Assembly: GCF_001039355.2 (NCBI RefSeq)
Contig: NW_019775579.1
Coordinates: 59,830 to 123,829 of the forward strand
Length of the DNA stretch: 64,000 nt
Source of the DNA: Lingula anatina
Lineage: Eukaryota; Brachiopoda; Lingulata; Lingulida; Lingulidae
Reading direction: 5' to 3'
Position 1 is the stretch's first letter, and every line of letters starts with the position of its first letter. Positions 62,401 through 64,000 of the stretch are shown piece after piece. A program made the translations under genes and the position numbers. The notes beneath the pieces were generated by a model. The model made no database searches, had not been told where the DNA came from, and saw nothing but the letters and a program-made list of their open reading frames with translations.

Positions 62401-64000
62401 TAAAAATGAAAACAAAATTGTAGTCACTGTGGTGAAAACTGCATTTGTATTCAAATAATGTATAACTCACAACAATGATTTCCTTTCTTTTTTAACACGA
62501 AAAATTTTGTTCAGTAAGTGTCACAAGTACATGTAGGTGTACCTTTCTTAGTTTGACTAGTTTCCTTCTATAAGTGGTACCGGTCACTAGTTCACTTTCT
62601 GACAGATAGATGGTGCCAACATCTGATGCAGGATGGAAATCCACTACACCAAGGTTTTCTTCATAGATAATACGGACTTTACCTGATGAATTGAAATCAT
62701 AAATACATTGTTAATAGTTTCAACATTTAAAATGGTATGACTTAAAGATGACAAGTTATATGATTTCTTTTTTTTCAAATGTATTATGCAAAATTTGTTC
62801 ATTAGTTGGAACATCCTTGTATTTCTGACTTATCACCCCAGGAAACAGGGATGAGGACAAAAAAAAAAAAGACTAAAAAATCACTAGCTTTCAGCAAGAG
62901 GGCTTAGCTACACAAGACATCTTACCACAGTGCTCTTTTTTTTTTTTTTTGCTTTAAATATTCATACAACTATAGTAAAAGAAATCTACATTAATACACA
63001 GCACAATACATATTAACCCATTGTAGCCCTCGTAATCAAAACAAACGGCAGCCATACTGGAGGGAGACCGGAATCGTCTGCTGCGCATGATCATGTCTAC
63101 ATGTACAATTTAGCATTTAATTTCTGTGTTTTCTTTGATATTAAACCGAGTAAAATGATGAATTACTGCAGGGTATATGATAGAGAGAAGATAAATAACT
63201 TAACAAGCGTTCACAGACTGCCTGCAGTGGTAACAATCCAAGGTGTAGGGACGAAAACCGTAAACGGAGGAGAGACTGAGGAGTGGCTTTGAATCAAGAC
63301 TCATCGGACAAGTAAAGGATAAAACTAATTTATTTTACAGCAAAGAATGAAGACCCAGCTGTGCAGCCTTTACCATAAAAGAAAAAAAAGTAGAAAACCA
63401 ATGACCGAGGTGTATAAGATATGAGCGCACGTACACTGCATATTAGTAGTGCCCAAAAAGTCTTGGTGGAGAGTGTGTTGTAAAAACGTGTGGAAATACC
63501 CAGGCAGGGTTTCGACTTTCATTATGAAGACTCACTTATTGCCTTGGGTGTAATTTGTTATCAGTTATGGTGCTCTTTGGATTTTATCTGCTGTCATCTA
63601 CCTCTTTAATACCTGGTTAGCATTATTGTCAATTAGTGTCAAGGCTACAGTACAATGTACACAGCTCAGCTGGGCCAATTAAATCAATTACCTGTGTCAT
63701 GTGTATTTGGAAGTTAGTGGCTTGATTTTAGATTTAGTGTAGTGTTAAGAGTAAATCTGTTTTGTAAGTATATATTCTAGCTCAGGTACCATTTAATTGA
63801 ATGAACTTATGAAATGAATTTGAAAAATGTTGAATTCTGTGTTTTCCTACTGTATTATGATGCAAGTTACAATATGAATAAAAATAACTATTGTTACCTT
63901 TTTTTGTTAATTTACATTTAGGAAATTGATCTGAAATTTTCCCACCAAGCCACACTGAATGATTGGGTGCAAATAAATCTTGGTTATCAAAAAAAAAAAA
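59443..64000 (-). CDS. FAAP24: Fanconi anaemia-associated protein FAAP24 (5' end beyond window)
   Basis: Minus-strand exons: 63898 to about 64000 (incomplete), 62543-62682, 62109-62261, 61140-61284, 59718-59749 and 59443-59517. All visible junctions are GT/AG and phase-compatible. Exon 2 gives KVRIIYEENL and LYLSESELV-like text (TIYLSESELVTGTTYRRKLV). Exon 3 gives RGTVLAEKTSLSSQYFPALQKF and LILFPVANQ, matching human FAAP24 (VVVEKTRMSEQYFPALQKF, LLPVASQ). Exons 4-6 encode two helix-hairpin-helix motifs (VQLIPGLGDIKAKALLERF and ELTACIGKTSAYNVKSFF), ending EAGPS. FAAP24 pairs with FANCM, binds branched DNA through these motifs and recruits the Fanconi core complex to stalled forks; its XPF-like nuclease fold is catalytically dead. 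The micro-exon 59718-59749 (32 nt) links the two motifs. The first-exon boundary is uncertain: the frame is open to the window edge through a T-run. Confidence 0.9.
60655..60805 (-). mobile_element. CAGGGGCGGATCC-family element (copy 3, inverted)
   Basis: On the minus strand it begins CAGGGGCAGATCCAGAGATA and continues TTTTCTAACAGTCTTC and CCATCCTCCATTTTTGACC, matching the copies at 685 and 9922. It lies in the FAAP24 intron between exons 4 and 5. The far end is approximate. Confidence 0.68.
61056..61090 (-). mobile_element. Possible LINE 3' tail with (ATG)n
   Basis: On the minus strand CCCATGAAGGACTGCCTG runs into (ATG)n, the same layout as the tails at 20.4 kb and 33.87 kb. No target duplication was verified. 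Confidence 0.35.
61753..61925. mobile_element. 173-bp foldback element with about 55-bp inverted repeats
   Basis: The left arm ATTTAAATTATTGTTTTTCT through ATATGTGGGTATTACC is inverted on the right with very few mismatches. The interior holds a second palindrome, GTGACTGTCAGTCAC-like. It lies in the FAAP24 intron between exons 3 and 4. Confidence 0.85.

Noticed and set aside
63030-63055. Minus-strand ATG GCT GCC frame near 63.05 kb as the FAAP24 first exon
   Set aside because: The frame ends after about 33 codons with no fitting donor. The exon at 63898-64000 has a proper donor in the right phase, and the sequence here looks repeat-like.
63972-64000. AATAAA followed by an A-run at the window edge, like a processed transcript end on the plus strand
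   Set aside because: The same bases are better explained on the minus strand as the open FAAP24 exon and its upstream T-run; only 12 A are visible before the window ends.

Overview
The window is animal nuclear DNA: AT-rich, intron-rich, full of microsatellites and small inverted-repeat transposons, with two assembly gaps. Gene content and repeats suggest a marine invertebrate, most likely a lophotrochozoan such as a mollusc. A shell-matrix-like Gly/Tyr secreted protein, a tandem family of beta-microseminoprotein-like genes and RTE-type LINE tails all fit that. The species cannot be named from the sequence alone.

Layout: 1-5.9 kb has no recognisable gene but carries transposon remnants. 5.97-6.84 kb (+) is a single-exon, TATA-driven gene for a secreted glycine/tyrosine-rich protein. 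11.6-17.9 kb (-) holds three three-exon genes of the beta-microseminoprotein (MSMB/PSP94) family, each with ten cysteines and the same intron phases. 19.5-25.8 kb (-) is CYC1, mitochondrial cytochrome c1, in eight exons. It is head to head, over about 0.7 kb, with GPAA1 (+), the GPI-transamidase subunit. 49.9-55.2 kb (-) is a three-exon rhodopsin-family GPCR of unknown ligand. 59.4-64.0 kb (-) is FAAP24, a Fanconi anaemia core-complex partner, whose 5' end runs off the window.

The GPAA1 locus needs care. Exons 1-6 and the upstream promoter occur twice, about 25.78-30.10 kb and 30.11-33.82 kb. The copies are nearly identical and are joined at a single N; the first also has a 403-base N gap inside a GT repeat. 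The likeliest cause is two divergent haplotypes placed in series. One set of exons 1-6 plus exons 7-12 gives a complete 646-residue protein. Intron 8 looks like a U12-type AT-AG intron and intron 3 is a GC-AG intron.

The genes do not form one pathway. CYC1 (respiratory complex III) and GPAA1 (GPI anchoring in the ER) share a promoter region and are also neighbours in the human genome, so this looks like old microsynteny. The MSMB-like trio is a local tandem expansion of secreted cysteine-rich proteins. The rest is intronic or intergenic DNA dominated by MITE-like elements, several with visible terminal inverted repeats and target-site duplications.
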